A DNA stretch of 64,000 nucleotides from Petunia secreta. Its lineage: Eukaryota; Streptophyta; Magnoliopsida; Solanales; Solanaceae. Where the stretch lies: contig JARKIP010000035.1 in NCBI GenBank assembly GCA_029990175.1, forward strand, positions 34,424,001 through 34,488,000. The letters run 5' to 3'. The translations under genes were made by a program, and so were the position numbers. This document shows positions 40,387 through 51,700 of the stretch, in pieces. How positions within the stretch are numbered: position 1 is the first letter of the stretch; every line of letters starts with the position of its first letter. The notes beneath the pieces were generated by a model, which was not told the DNA's origin, made no database searches, and saw nothing but the letters and a program-made list of their open reading frames with translations.

Positions 40387-41216
40387 TGATGTAGGAAATC
40401 AAACGCGGAAAGTAAAAGATAAAGAACGAGACGTAACTCGATCTCTAATCCCAAGTAGCAACGGAGAACTTGTTCCGTTACACCCCGAGAGAAGGACAAG
40501 AACACCTACGCTATGCAACTACCCTCGAGCTAACGCGAGCACGCAAGTAGAATGGTCGGAGAGGAAGAGTATTCATCTAGATCCGCTAGAAGACATACAA
40601 GTCCAAGATCAAAGGGTTTCATTCAATACCAAGAGCCATGCTCATGTTCAATATTCAACATTCATCAATATCAATAATAAGCTAAGTGTAAAATAAGCTA
40701 GGCTTGGGTATTTATAGTGTTTTCCCAAGCTTACACAAAGACGTAATTACCCTTACTAATAAGGTTCATCAAATAAGCCACGTAGGGCAAAATAGTAAAA
40801 GAAACATAAGTTCAGCAGCTAGGTGGGGCGCCTGGGGCTGGGAGGGGCGCCTGGTTCATGCTGAAGCTAGGCTGGGCGCCTGGATCTAGGCGGGGCGCCT
40901 GGCTTGGCCTTCAGCTAGGCTGGGCGCCTGAAGCTAGGCGGGGCGCCTGGCTTGGCCTTCAGCTAGGCTGGGCGCCTAGCCAGGTGGGGCGCCTGGTGCA
41001 TTTTCTGAGCCTTAGGCAGTGAGCTCCCTAGGCGGGGCGCCTAGCTCTGCTGGGTTCTCTTCTTCCTTAGGCGTGAGGCCTAGTTTGAGCACCCGGAACG
41101 GCTTCCAATCGCTTCCTTCTTCAAGGCCCTTCCTCACCAAGTGTAAATGCGCTTCTTGGACATCCTTGGCTTGGCTCCGAGTGAATGGTCTCCTCGTGGT
41201 GGATTGCCCGGCATCA
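40387..41216 (-). repeat. T12 3' LTR (830 bp)
   Basis: Sense start TGATGCCGGGC, end TTCCTACATCA, as in T9. TATA box at 40709-40716; GGCGCC palindromes at 40820-41046. Confidence 0.93.
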
Positions 41217-44200
41217 TCCTCCCCTTCTTGAGAAGATTTCGTCCTCGAAATCGAGGCATCATCATCCACGACCCCTGCATCACCTACATCCAAAGGAACC
41301 AAGTCACAAACATTGAAAGTATTAGAAACTTGATACTCACTTGGCAAGTCGACCACATAGGCGTTGTTGTTTATCTTTGAAAGCACTTGGAATGGGCCAT
41401 CGCCACGGGGTGCTAACTTCCCTTTTCTAAGGTTTGGAAACCTTTCTTTCCGGAAGTGCACCCACACATAGTCACCCTTCTTGAGTTCCACCTTCTTGCG
41501 TCCTTTGTTTTTCTTGGAAGCAACCTTAGCATAGGCTTCCTCCAAATTCTTCTTCGCCTTTGCATGGAGTTCCATCATTGCTTTTGCCCTAGCTTTACCT
41601 TCAAAATTAACAACCATTTCCCTTGGCAAAGGGGTTAGATCAAGGGGAATCAAGGGGTTAAAACCATAAACACACTCGAATGGAGTCATGCCAATCATTC
41701 TATGCACGGTTCGATTATAGGCAAACTCCATAAGAGGTAGTTTATCTATCCAAGTCCCACCCTTACCTCGGGTCATGGCTCTAAGAAGAGCACCCAAGGT
41801 TCGGTTCACCACTTCGGTTTGCCCATCGGTTTGGGGGTGGTGGGACGAAGAAAACAAGAGTTTGGTGCCAAGGGCACCCCATAAACTCCTCCAAAAATGA
41901 CTTAGGAACTTAGTGTCCCTATCACTCACTATGGTTTGAGGCACACCATGCAATTTCAAGATATTATCAATAAACAAGGTTGCAACATGTTGTGCATCAT
42001 CACATTTACGACATGGAATGAAATGAGCCATTTTGGAGAACCTATCCACAACAACATAAATGCTATCATGGCCCCCCCTAGTCCTTGGTAATCCCATCAC
42101 AAAATCCATCGAAATATCCAACCATGGACTAGTAGGTACGGGGAGTGGGGTATACAAACCATGGGAGTTCGACTTGGACTTAGCAACCTTGCATTCAAGA
42201 CAAGAGTTGCAAAGCTTCTCAACATGAGTTCCCATTTTTGGCCAATGGAATTGTTCCCGAAGGATGGCCAAGGTCTTGTCCCGACCAAAATGACCCATGA
42301 GTCCTCCACAATGTGCCTCTCGCACAAGCAATTCCCTCCATGATGACTCGGGTATACACACTTTACCATTCTTAAAGATATATCCATTAACCCATTGGTA
42401 TTTCTCAACTCTCTCCCCCTTCTCTAGAGCGTCGAGGACACTCTTTAGCTTTGGGTCATGAGCATACATCAATTTAATGCTCTCAAACCCCATGAGCTTA
42501 GAGGTGAGAATGGTGGCTAGAGTAAACTTTCTCGAAAGCGCATCCGCCACCACATTGTCCTTCCCTTTCTTATATTGAATCACATAGGGAAAGGACTCAA
42601 TGAATTCAACCCACTTGGCATGTCTCTTATTGAGCTTCTCTTGGCCTCTCAAATGCTTGAGTGACTCATGGTCACTCTTGATTACAAACTCACGAGGCCA
42701 AAGATAGTGTTGCCAATGGGCAAGGGCTCTCACAAGGGCATACAACTCCTTGTCATATGTAGAATAGTTCAAGGAGGCCCCTTTCAATTTCTCACTAAAG
42801 TAGGCGATGGGTTTGCTATCTTGCATTAAAACACCACCGATTCCCACACCCGAGGCATCACACTCAACCTCAAACGCCTTTCCGAAGTCGGGCAATTGCA
42901 ATAGAGGGGCGGTACTCAACCTACTTTTCAATTCATGGAAGGCCTTCTCTTGAGGCTCCCCCCAAACAAACGGTTGGTCTTTCTTCACCAATTCGGTGAG
43001 TGGAGCGGCAATGGAGCTAAAGTCTCTCACAAATCGCCTATAAAAGCTTGCGAGACCATGAAAGCTCCTCACTTGAGTCACGGTAGTAGGAGTAGGCCAA
43101 TCACGTATGGCCTCTACCTTAGACTCATCCACCTCCACTCCTTGGGCACTCACAACAAACCCAAGAAAGACAACCTTATCCACACCAAAGGCACACTTTT
43201 TGAAATTAGCATAGAGCTTTTCGGCTCTCAAAGCATCAAGCACTTGCCTAAGGTGGTCAACATGTTCATCCATTGTCTTACTATAGATCAAGATATCATC
43301 AAAATAGACAACAACAAACTTGTTGATAAAAGACTTCAAAACATGATTCATGAGTCGCATGAAAGTGCTAGGTGTGTTGGAAAGCCCGAAGGGCATTACC
43401 AACCATTCATAGAGACCGAATTTGGTCTTGAATGCGGTTTTCCATTCATCCCCGGGTTTCATCCGGATTTGATGGTAACCGGACCTAAGGTCGATTTTGG
43501 AAAAGACACACGACCCACTCAATTCATCCAACATATCATCAAGCCGTGGAATAGGGTGACGGTACTTGACCGTTATCTTATTCACGGCTCGGCAATCTAC
43601 ACACATTCTCCAAGTGCCGTCTTTCTTTGGGACAAGAATGACCGGTACGGCACAAGGACTCAAACTCTCCCTTACCAAGCCTTTGGAAAGCAAGTCATCA
43701 ACTTGTTTTTGCAACTCCCTTGTATCCTCGGGATTGCTTCTATAGGCCGGCTTGTTCGGGATTTGAGAGCCCGGAATAAAGTCAATTTGATGTTCAATAC
43801 CTCTCAAGGGAGGTAAGCCATCGGGCATCTCATCCGGGAACATGTCCCCAAAGTTTTCCAAGACATTTTTCAAAGCACTAGGCATAGGGCTAGAAGAAAA
43901 ATCACAATTAGAGTTAAGGATCATACCTTTGTGCACTAGGCATAGGAGAAACTTGGTGCCATCATTACCTTTCAAGAGCTCGCCCGGTTGCATCATGGCA
44001 CACATGCCACCGGTAGATGAAGTAGGTGGGATTGCCACCATGCTTTTGGACAAAGGGCTAGTCTCAATGAGTGACTTAGCCTTTGCCACCTCCCTCAACT
44101 CCTTCATTTTCTTGTAATCATCACTCACTTGCTTAGGAGTGAGAGGTTTAAGCACAAATCTCTTCCCTTCATGTTTGACCGTGTAAGTGTTGACACGACC

Positions 44201-44725
44201 ATCATGCACCACTTGCCTATCGAATTGCCATGGCCTCCCTAAGAGTAGGTGGCATGCTTGCATAGGCACAACGTCGAACAAATGCTCATCAACATAACTA
44301 CCCATTCTAAACTTGATCATGGCTTGTTTCATCACCTTAAGCTCTCCACATTCACTAAGCCATTGTAACCGGTAAGGTTTAGGATGTTTCATGGTAGTTA
44401 ACTTCAATTGAGCCACTAGTGATTGACTCACTACGTTTGCACAACTTCCGGAATCAATTATCATAGAGCAAACAACATCTTTGACCCGGCACCTAGCATG
44501 GAAAAGATTTTCCCTTTGCAAGGTTTCACTATCTTCCACAATCATAGCTCCTAGGCTCCGTCTCACAACCAAGAAAGTATGAGGATCCTCCTCCTCCATC
44601 GTATCATCAAGCAAATCATTCTCCTCTACTCCCTCATCTCCCTCTACTCCCTCTACTCCCTCATCCTCCGATTCACTCTCTTTCTCATATGCTTCATTGC
44701 CAACAACAATCATGGTCCTCTTTGT
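41012..44725 (-). pseudogene. T12 pol: protease, RT, RNase H, integrase
   Basis: 1,238 codons including the stop, continuing in phase from the gag part 49111-50490 when T13 is removed. Protease D-S-G near 44457; RT Y-F-D-D near 43300; RNase H E-C-D-A-S-G near 42865; integrase 42300-41800; G-P-F near 41395. It crosses the polypurine tract at 41217-41229 and ends inside the 3' LTR. An apparent start further upstream (to 44800) lies in T13's LTR and is not real. Compared with T10 it has a different integrase zinc-finger stretch (C-N-S-C-L-E-C), like T9. Confidence 0.92.
41217..41229 (-). other. T12 polypurine tract
   Basis: AAGAAGGGGAGGA on the minus strand, next to TGATGCCGGGC and inside the open frame. 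Confidence 0.92.
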
Positions 44726-44730
44726 AGGAC

Positions 44731-45482
44731 TGATGCGGGGCAAACCACCGTCACAAGACCCTTTACGAGAAGCCAAGCCAAAGCACTTCATGATGCTCAC
44801 TTACACTTGATCCGGAAGGGCATGGACGATACGAGCTCGGGAGAAGACTTGAAAACGATGCATTGGAGCTCAATCAACGTTGAAACAGGGCAGGAAACAG
44901 AGCAAGAAGCAGGGGACCAAAACAGGGCCAAAACAGGGGAATTCTGCTGAGCTTACTGCCTGAAGCTGGATTTTTGTTCTTCGCGATCGCGTGAATACCT
45001 TCGCGATCGCGAAGAGTCTCTTTTTGCTCTTCGCCTTCGCGCCATGTCTTGCGCGATCGCGCAACTAGTTTTTAAGTGTGCCTCGCGATCGCGTATAACC
45101 ATGCGCGATCGCGATGAACACTTTGGCAGTCTCGGACCAGAAACTAGGAGAACCTTGTAAAGGGGTGTATTTATAACACCCCTCTTTCATTTATTGCCAT
45201 TACCTTACTTTGAACAAAGAACATTAATGAGCATTGCTCTCAAACACTTGTAACTCTTTTGGCTTGAAATCAATTGGATGAATCCAAGTTGCTCTTCAAT
45301 CCATCTTCGATCATTCTATTTGCTTGAGCCTCGTGTCTCTTGAGGATAGTTGCATAGTGATAGGTGATTCTTTCCAATCGTTTGGGGTGTAACGGAACAA
45401 GTTCTTCGTTGCTACTCGAACTTTAGTGTAAGTCTCGTCTCGCTTTATCTCTTTATCGCTTTCGTGGGTTTACCCCTTATCA
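44731..45482 (+). repeat. T13 5' LTR (752 bp)
   Basis: Ends are TGATGCGGGGC and CCCCTTATCA. GCGATCGC palindromes at 44982-45112. The TATA region is a 21-bp inverted repeat (45162-45182), GGGGTGT-ATTTATA-ACACCCC in the sense direction. The core is inverted relative to T1. Confidence 0.92.
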
Positions 45483-45800
45483 GTTGGTATCAGAGCCAAC
45501 CCGGGTTCGATTCCTGGCTACACCATGCGAAGTTCGGGGACAAACTTGCTTTAAAGAAAGGGGGGATGATGCAGCTGGGCTATCAAGGATTGGGCCCGGG
45601 GCTATCAAGGATTGGGCCCGCATCATAAGGAGCCGCCCGTAGTGGGGTCCACCCCCTGGAGGAGTTGCGTTGCTCGAGGTGGTCATGGTGGTGTCAGGGA
45701 CGGACCTCGATTTGGGGTTGATCCGGCGATATAAGAGTTGCGTTGCGCCTCTACCATCAGCTATGGCTTTTGGTAGAAATGGTTGCAGTGCCTCTCTTAA
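45483..45800 (+). other. T13 chimeric leader segment of unknown origin
   Basis: The primer-binding site at 45485-45496 extends to TGGTATCAGAGCCA. It is followed by a tRNA T-arm-like string (GGTTCGATTCC, 45504-45514). A purine run AAAGAAAGGGGGGA (45553-45566) is followed by TGATGCAGC, which looks like a second polypurine-tract/LTR junction. A perfect 21-bp tandem duplication occupies 45577-45597 and 45598-45618. At about 45797 the sequence joins the RT homology, right after a TAA (45798-45800). None of it matches the leaders of T1, T3 or T9. Confidence 0.6.
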
Positions 45801-48578
45801 ATTCCCAACAAACCGGCATATAGGAGCAATCCCGAGGACACAAGGGAGCTACAAAAGCAAATTGATGAGTTGCTCACCAAGGGCTTGGTGAGGGAAAGCT
45901 TGAGCCCTTGTGCCGTGCCCGTGATCCTTGTTCCGAAGAAGGATGGCACTTGGAGGATGTGTGTGGATTGTCGAGCGGTCAACAAGATCACGGTAAAGTA
46001 TCGACATCCCATACCTCGTTTGGATGATATGTTGGATGAGCTTAGTGGTTCTAGTGTCTTTTCTAAAATAGACCTTAGGTCCGGCTACCATCAAATCCGG
46101 ATGAAACCCGGGGATGAGTGGAAAACCGCATTCAAGACCAAGTTTGGTCTATATGAATGGTTGGTGATGCCTTTCGGCCTCTCCAACGCACCTAGCACTT
46201 TCATGAGATTAATGAACCACGTGCTTAAGCCATTCATCAACAAATTCGTGGTCGTCTACTTTGATGACATATTGATTTATAGCAAGTCAATAGGCGACCA
46301 TGTGGGCCACTTGAGTCAAGTGCTTGAAGTGCTACGAGCCGAAAAGCTCTATGCCAACTTTAAGAAGTGCGCCTTTTGTGTTGAAAAGGTTGTCTTTTTG
46401 GGCTTTGTTGTTAGTGTCAATGGTGTAGAAGTTGATGAATCCAAAGTTGAAGCCATTAGAGATTGGCCTACTCCCACCACCGTTTCTCATGTGCGGAGTT
46501 TTCATGGCCTTGCTAGTTTCTATCGGCGCTTTGTTAGAGACTTTAGCACCATTGCCGCACCACTCACGGAGTTGGTGAAAAAGGACAAGTCCTTTGTTTG
46601 GGGAGAGCCGCAAGAGAAGGCTTTCCACGAATTGAAAAGTAGGTTAAGTACCGCCCCATTGTTGCAATTGCCCGACTTCGGGAAGGCTTTTGAGGTAGAG
46701 TGTGATGCCTCGGGGGTGGGTATTGGGGGTGTTCTCATGCAAGAAGGGAAACCCGTTGCCTACTTTAGTGAGAAGTTAAAGGGCGCAACCTTGAATTACT
46801 CTACGTATGACAAGGAGTTGTATGCCCTAGTGAGAGCTTTGGCCCATTGGCAACACTATCTTTGGCCTCGGGAATTCGTGATCAAGAGTGACCACGAGTC
46901 ACTCAAACATCTAAGAGGCCAAGAGAAATTGAACAAAAGGCATGCCAAGTGGGTGGAGTTCATTGAGTCTTTCCCTTATGTAATTCATTACAAGAAGGGC
47001 AAGGACAATGTTGTAGCCGATGCGCTTTCTAGGAAGTTCGCCCTTGCTACCACTCTTGCCTCTAGACTTATGGGTTTTGAGAGTATAAAGTCTTTGTATG
47101 AACATGACCCAAAGTTCAAGAGCATTCATGATGCTCTAGTGAGTGGAAAGCGGGTGGAGAAATACCAATGGGTTGACGGCTACATTTTTAAAAATGGAAG
47201 AGTTTGTGTGCCCGAGTCCTCATGGAGGGAGCTGCTTGTTCGTGAAGCACATTGTGGGGGCTTGATGGGTCACTTTGGGAGGAACAAAACCTTGGCCATT
47301 CTCATGGAGCAATTCCATTGGCCAAAGATGGGTGTGCAAGTTGAGAGACTTTGCAATACTTGCTTGGATTGCAAGTATGCTAAGTCCAAATCTAATTCCC
47401 ATGGTTTGTATACTCCCCTACCTATTCCTACTAGCCCGTGGATGGATATTTCAATGGATTTTGTTATGGGCTTGCCACGGTCTAAAGGGGGGCACGATAG
47501 CATTTATGTTGTCGTGGATCGGTTCTCCAAAATGGCTCACTTTATTCCTTGTAAGAAGAGTCATGATGCACAACATGTAGCTTCTTTGTTCATTGATAAT
47601 GTGTTAAAGTTGCATGGTGTGCCTCAAACCATTGTGAGTGATAGGGACTCTAAGTTCCTTAGCCATTTTTGGAGGTGTCTTTGGGGTGCTCTTGGCACCA
47701 AGTTGTTATTCTCCACGTCCCACCACCCCCAAACGGATGGTCAAACCGAAGTGGTGAACCGAACCTTGGGTGCTCTCCTTAGAGCCATGACCCGAGGTAA
47801 GGCCGGGACTTGGGTTGACAAGTTACCTCTTATGGAGTTTGCTTATAACCGTACATTGCATAGCATGATTGGCTTGACTCCGTTTGAGTGCGTTTATGGT
47901 TTTAATCCTTTGATTCCACTTGATCTAACCCCTTTGCCCAAGGAAATGGTTGTTAATTTTGAAGGTGAAACCCGTGCTAAAGCCATGCTTGAAATCCATG
48001 CCAAGACGAGGAAGCGCTTGGAGGAAGCCTATGACAAGGTTGCCCTCAAGAAGAACAAGGGGAGGAAGAAGCTGGAACTCAAGAAAGGAGATTGGGTGTG
48101 GGTGCATTTCCGCAAGGAAAGGTTTCCAAACCTCAGGAAAGGGAAATTGGCACCCCGGGGAGATGGACCCTTCCAAGTGATATCCAAGATCAACAACAAC
48201 GCCTATGTGATCGATTTGCCAAGTGAGTATGCTATTTCAAACACTTTTAATGTTAGTGACTTGGCTCCTTTTGATGTAGGTAATGGCACCGTGGAGGACA
48301 ATGTCGTGGAGGTTGACGCTACAATTTCGAGGACGAAATCTTCTCAAGAAGGGGAGGATGATGCGGGGCAAACCACCGTCACAAGACCCTTTACGAGAAG
48401 CCAAGCCAAAGCACTTCATGATGCTCACTTACACTTGATCCGGAAGGGCATGGACGATACGAGCTCGGGAGAAGACTTGAAAACGATGCATTGGAGCTCA
48501 ATCAACGTTGAAACAGGGCAGGAAACAGAGCAAGAAGCAGGGGACCAAAACAGGGCCAAAACAGGGGAATTCTGCTGA
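45801..48578 (+). CDS. T13 RT / RNase H / integrase (925 codons)
   Basis: Open from the codon after a TAA at 45798 to the stop at 48578. There is no ATG at the start; the first residues match T10 about 100 residues before its RT core, so translation initiation is unclear. RT Y-F-D-D at about 46258-46269; RNase H E-C-D-A-S-G near 46700; integrase zinc finger near 47245-47380, D-D-E core about 47450-47750; G-P-F near 48168. The last 73 codons are in the 3' LTR (T-R-S-Q-A-K, ending K-T-G-E-F-C). Clearly the same family as T10 but a different subfamily. Catalytic residues are intact. Confidence 0.88.
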   Translation: MPNKPAYRSNPEDTRELQKQIDELLTKGLVRESLSPCAVPVILVPKKDGTWRMCVDCRAVNKITVKYRHPIPRLDDMLDELSGSSVFSKIDLRSGYHQIRMKPGDEWKTAFKTKFGLYEWLVMPFGLSNAPSTFMRLMNHVLKPFINKFVVVYFDDILIYSKSIGDHVGHLSQVLEVLRAEKLYANFKKCAFCVEKVVFLGFVVSVNGVEVDESKVEAIRDWPTPTTVSHVRSFHGLASFYRRFVRDFSTIAAPLTELVKKDKSFVWGEPQEKAFHELKSRLSTAPLLQLPDFGKAFEVECDASGVGIGGVLMQEGKPVAYFSEKLKGATLNYSTYDKELYALVRALAHWQHYLWPREFVIKSDHESLKHLRGQEKLNKRHAKWVEFIESFPYVIHYKKGKDNVVADALSRKFALATTLASRLMGFESIKSLYEHDPKFKSIHDALVSGKRVEKYQWVDGYIFKNGRVCVPESSWRELLVREAHCGGLMGHFGRNKTLAILMEQFHWPKMGVQVERLCNTCLDCKYAKSKSNSHGLYTPLPIPTSPWMDISMDFVMGLPRSKGGHDSIYVVVDRFSKMAHFIPCKKSHDAQHVASLFIDNVLKLHGVPQTIVSDRDSKFLSHFWRCLWGALGTKLLFSTSHHPQTDGQTEVVNRTLGALLRAMTRGKAGTWVDKLPLMEFAYNRTLHSMIGLTPFECVYGFNPLIPLDLTPLPKEMVVNFEGETRAKAMLEIHAKTRKRLEEAYDKVALKKNKGRKKLELKKGDWVWVHFRKERFPNLRKGKLAPRGDGPFQVISKINNNAYVIDLPSEYAISNTFNVSDLAPFDVGNGTVEDNVVEVDATISRTKSSQEGEDDAGQTTVTRPFTRSQAKALHDAHLHLIRKGMDDTSSGEDLKTMHWSSINVETGQETEQEAGDQNRAKTGEFC
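48346..48358 (+). other. T13 polypurine tract
   Basis: AAGAAGGGGAGGA before TGATGCGGGGC, in the open frame. Confidence 0.92.
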
Positions 48579-49110
48579 GCTTACTGCCTGAAGCTGGATT
48601 TTTGTTCTTCAAGATCGCGTGAATACCTTCGCGATCGCGAAGAGTCTCTTTTTGCTCTTCGCCTTCGCGCCATGTCTTGCGCGATCGCGCAACTAGTTTT
48701 TAAGTGTGCCTCGCGATCGCGTATAACCATGCGCGATCGCGATGAACACTTTGGCAGTCTCGGACCAGAAACTAGGAGAACCTTGTAAAGGGGTGTATTT
48801 ATAACACCCCTCTTTCATTTATTGCCATTACCTTACTTTGAACAAAGAACATTAATGAGCATTGCTCTCAAACACTTGTAACTCTTTTGGCTTGAAATCA
48901 ATTGGATGAATCCAAGTTGCTCTTCAATCCATCTTCGATCATTCTATTTGCTTGAGCCTCGTGTCTCTTGAGGATAGTTGCATAGTGATAGGTGATTCTT
49001 TCCAATCGTTTGGGGTGTAACGGAACAAGTTCTTCGTTGCTACTCGAACTTTAGTGTAAGTCTCGTCTCGCTTTATCTCTTTATCGCTTTCGTGGGTTTA
49101 CCCCTTATCA
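48359..49110 (+). repeat. T13 3' LTR (752 bp)
   Basis: Matches the 5' copy except that the first palindrome reads CAAGATCGC instead of CGCGATCGC (48610-48611). Inverted-repeat TATA region at 48790-48810. AGGAC follows. Confidence 0.92.
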
Positions 49111-50490
49111 AGGACATTCCCTAGCAAAGTGACCATACCCCTTGCACTTGTGGCATTGTATTGAAGAAGAAGTAGGAGCATGTAGTTGAGTTTTAGAGTT
49201 ACCTCCCACATTAGGTGTGTTCTTCTCATACGGCCTTTTCACATCCTTGGTAGCATTTGCACCACTTGTCCCACTTGCACTTGGGAACTTTGCATTTGTA
49301 GTAGGAGGCTTCCAATCCTTTGGTTTGCTTGTTGGAGTAGGAGTGCTACTCTTATAGCGGAGGGATTTCTCCTCCTTGAGCCATTTCTCGGCCTCAACCG
49401 CATCTTCACATAGCTTGTAATGATCATCATATTTGTGGAACTTCAATTGTGAAGCTATGTCTCGGTTCAAGCCCCCTTTGAAACGGATCATGGCCGTCTC
49501 ATTGTCTTCATCATCTAAGTCAAGGATCATTCGGATTTGCTCAAATTCATTGAAGTATTCACCAACCGATTTGTATCCTTGCTTCAAATCATATAGACGC
49601 CTTTGTTGTTCAACCCGGTATTGATTAGTCAAGTACTTCTCATCCATCACACGGATCAACTCTTCCCAAGTAAGATTAATAGCCATACCCGTCCTTCTTC
49701 TATTTCTCTTCACCGACTCCCACCAAGTAGAAGCAAAAGATTCAAAGGAGGATATTGCATACTTGGTCTTCTTCACATCGGGCATATCATTGGTGTCAAA
49801 GATACGCTCCATAGCCAATTTCCAACCAATGTACTCCACCGGGTCACTACTTCCTTTGAAAGAAGGAATAGTGAGCTTCACACTATTAAGGTTGTTGTTG
49901 TTGTCACGACCCCCTTGGAATGGCTCCGGTTGGCCTCCTTGGTGATCATCATAAGCAACATAGTCCCTTCTAACATTCCTTCCTCCATATCCTAAGGGTG
50001 GCCCTCGACCTCGGCCTCTACCCCGATCCACATTTCGACCCCAATTCATAGCTCGCCTTGGTTGAAAGTGATCATCAAACCCATACACATTGTCATCATA
50101 ATCAACTTCCTCCCCTTCTTGAGCCTCAACAACTTGCTCAAGAGGTTGCACATTTCGGACGGGTCTTGGTAGTGGAAAGTTTCTTGGAGGATTGTCTAAG
50201 ATACGGGGAATGCCCGTTCGTTCAACTCTCTCTCGGTCCTCCTTCACCCGTTGTTGATTGAGCAATTCAACAACTTGCTCCGGGGTAAAAGTAGGACTAC
50301 TTGAGCCTTCACCGGTCTCAATTTGGACACTCGGGGTCCCCTTTTCAATTGGGACACTCGGGGTCCCATGTTCTCCTTGAGTACTCGAGGCTCCCTTTTC
50401 AAGAGAGTCAATCCTTTGGTTCATGAGGTCCATCTTGGCAAGAAGATTAGCCAAGGCCTCCTTAATGAAATCTTGACCTTCGTTGGCCAT
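49111..50490 (-). pseudogene. T12 gag (separated from pol by T13)
   Basis: 460 codons from the ATG at 50490, nearly identical to the gag of T9 and T10: helical N-terminus, RGRGRGRG box near 160, gag core 200-400, zinc knuckle at 446-459. T13 inserted at the codon after the last knuckle Cys. The frame continues without shift at 44725. Confidence 0.92.
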
Positions 50491-50929
50491 TGTACCTACA
50501 AGCAAAGAAAACAAGAGTTAGTTAAAACACCTCACTCGCTCCCTCACTTGTGTTCACTCGGATCACTCTTTTGGGTGGCGGTGGATATTTCACTCAACTT
50601 GTAGTCCCAAAGCTTCACGTAGATGATTAGCAACTCCTCAACTCAACTAAACTATTCACGAATCACGCACACTCCGGGGTGAGTGGAATGAATGGGACTC
50701 AATGAACGCTAGGCACTTTAAAGTGAAGGACTTGAGTTAAAAGAATCTACGCTTTGCCTTAGAATTCTACTCTCCTTGCTAGGCACGAATCACTTAAGAG
50801 CAATAAAAGGGTTAGCACTATTCAAGTAGATCGGTTACTCAAATTAGTACTAACTAGATGTTATGTTATCAAACAAAGGGAAATACCTACGAAAATCTAC
50901 CCGAAACAATGCGTTCAGCACTCAGGAGG
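50491..50929 (-). other. T12 leader, gag-proximal part
   Basis: Holds the pyrimidine-rich TTGTAGGTAC junction before the ATG and the shared leader block at about 50670-50705. It is cut at 50929 by T14, whose duplication GGAGG (50925-50929) lies in the first palindrome of T12's leader cluster. Confidence 0.8.
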
Positions 50930-51700
50930 TGATGCAACCCAAATTGCATCGACACCTACACTTGGTCCGGGAGTCAAGGCATGGATGATATGAGCTCGGG
51001 GACAACTTGAAGACCATGCATTAGAGCTCAATCAAAGTGGAGGCAGGGCCGAAACCAGTGCAGGAAACAGGGGAGCCAAAGCAGGGCAAAACAGGGCAGC
51101 ACTTTCTGAGCTTACTGCCTGACGAGGGAGATCTGTTCTTCGCGATCGCGTGCATGTCTGCGCGATCGCGATGAGGAAATCTCTGCTCTTCGCCTTCGCG
51201 CCACCCTCCGCGCGATCGCGCGCCTCAGCCACCAAGTGCCCACGCGATCGCTATTCCATTCACGCGATCGCGATGACCAGTGGAGCAGTGCGGACCAGAA
51301 ACTTGGCAAAACTTGTAATGGGAAACTATAAATAGACCCCTTAGTCATTTATTGCATTTTAAAAAACCTTGAATGTAGAATGATATATTTCTTGAGTGAA
51401 TCTCAATGAAGAACCCGTGAGCGGGCATGATTTCACTTGGTGGATTCCAAGTTGAACATCGAAACCTCTTTGATCATTCTATTTGCGAGAGCCGAGTGTC
51501 TCTTGAGGGTAGTTGCGTAGTATAGGTGATCCTTGACTTCACCCGGGGTGTATCGAGACGAGTTCCTCGGTGCTACTTAGGTAAACGTTCAAGCCTCGTC
51601 TTGCTTTTTATCTCGATATCTTCATCGATATCGCCTATCTTGTTTTAGCTTCCGCACTTTCATATCGTCTTTAGCTTCCGCGTATTTTTCGGTTGCATCA
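50930..51700 (+). repeat. T14 5' LTR (771 bp)
   Basis: Ends are TGATGCAACCC and TCGGTTGCATCA. GCGATCGC palindromes at 51135-51275; TATA box at 51327-51334. Confidence 0.93.

Larger units (their letters stand above)
44731..49110 (+). mobile_element. T13: element with RT-integrase but no gag or protease, 4,380 bp
   Basis: Plus-strand element with duplication AGGAC (44726-44730 and 49111-49115), inserted in T12 just after the zinc-knuckle codons. LTRs are 752 bp each (44731-45482, 48359-49110) and differ at one adjacent base pair (CG to AA at 48610-48611). After the primer-binding site comes a 315-bp segment unlike any other leader here, then RT directly. Gag, protease and the usual leader are missing. 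It must have used gag in trans. Same LTR family as T1. Confidence 0.92.

Noticed and set aside
42935..43816. Long antisense frames (293 aa here, also 35129-36010) opposite RT
   Set aside because: They mirror the well-supported RT frame on the other strand, recur in each RT copy, and match no family I know.
44726..44800. N-terminal extension of the T12 pol frame
   Set aside because: It lies in T13's LTR. The true frame comes from gag at 49111-50490.
45485..45530. tRNA gene at the T13 primer-binding site
   Set aside because: Only a T-arm-like string is present; there is no matching acceptor 5' strand, D-arm or anticodon arm in place.
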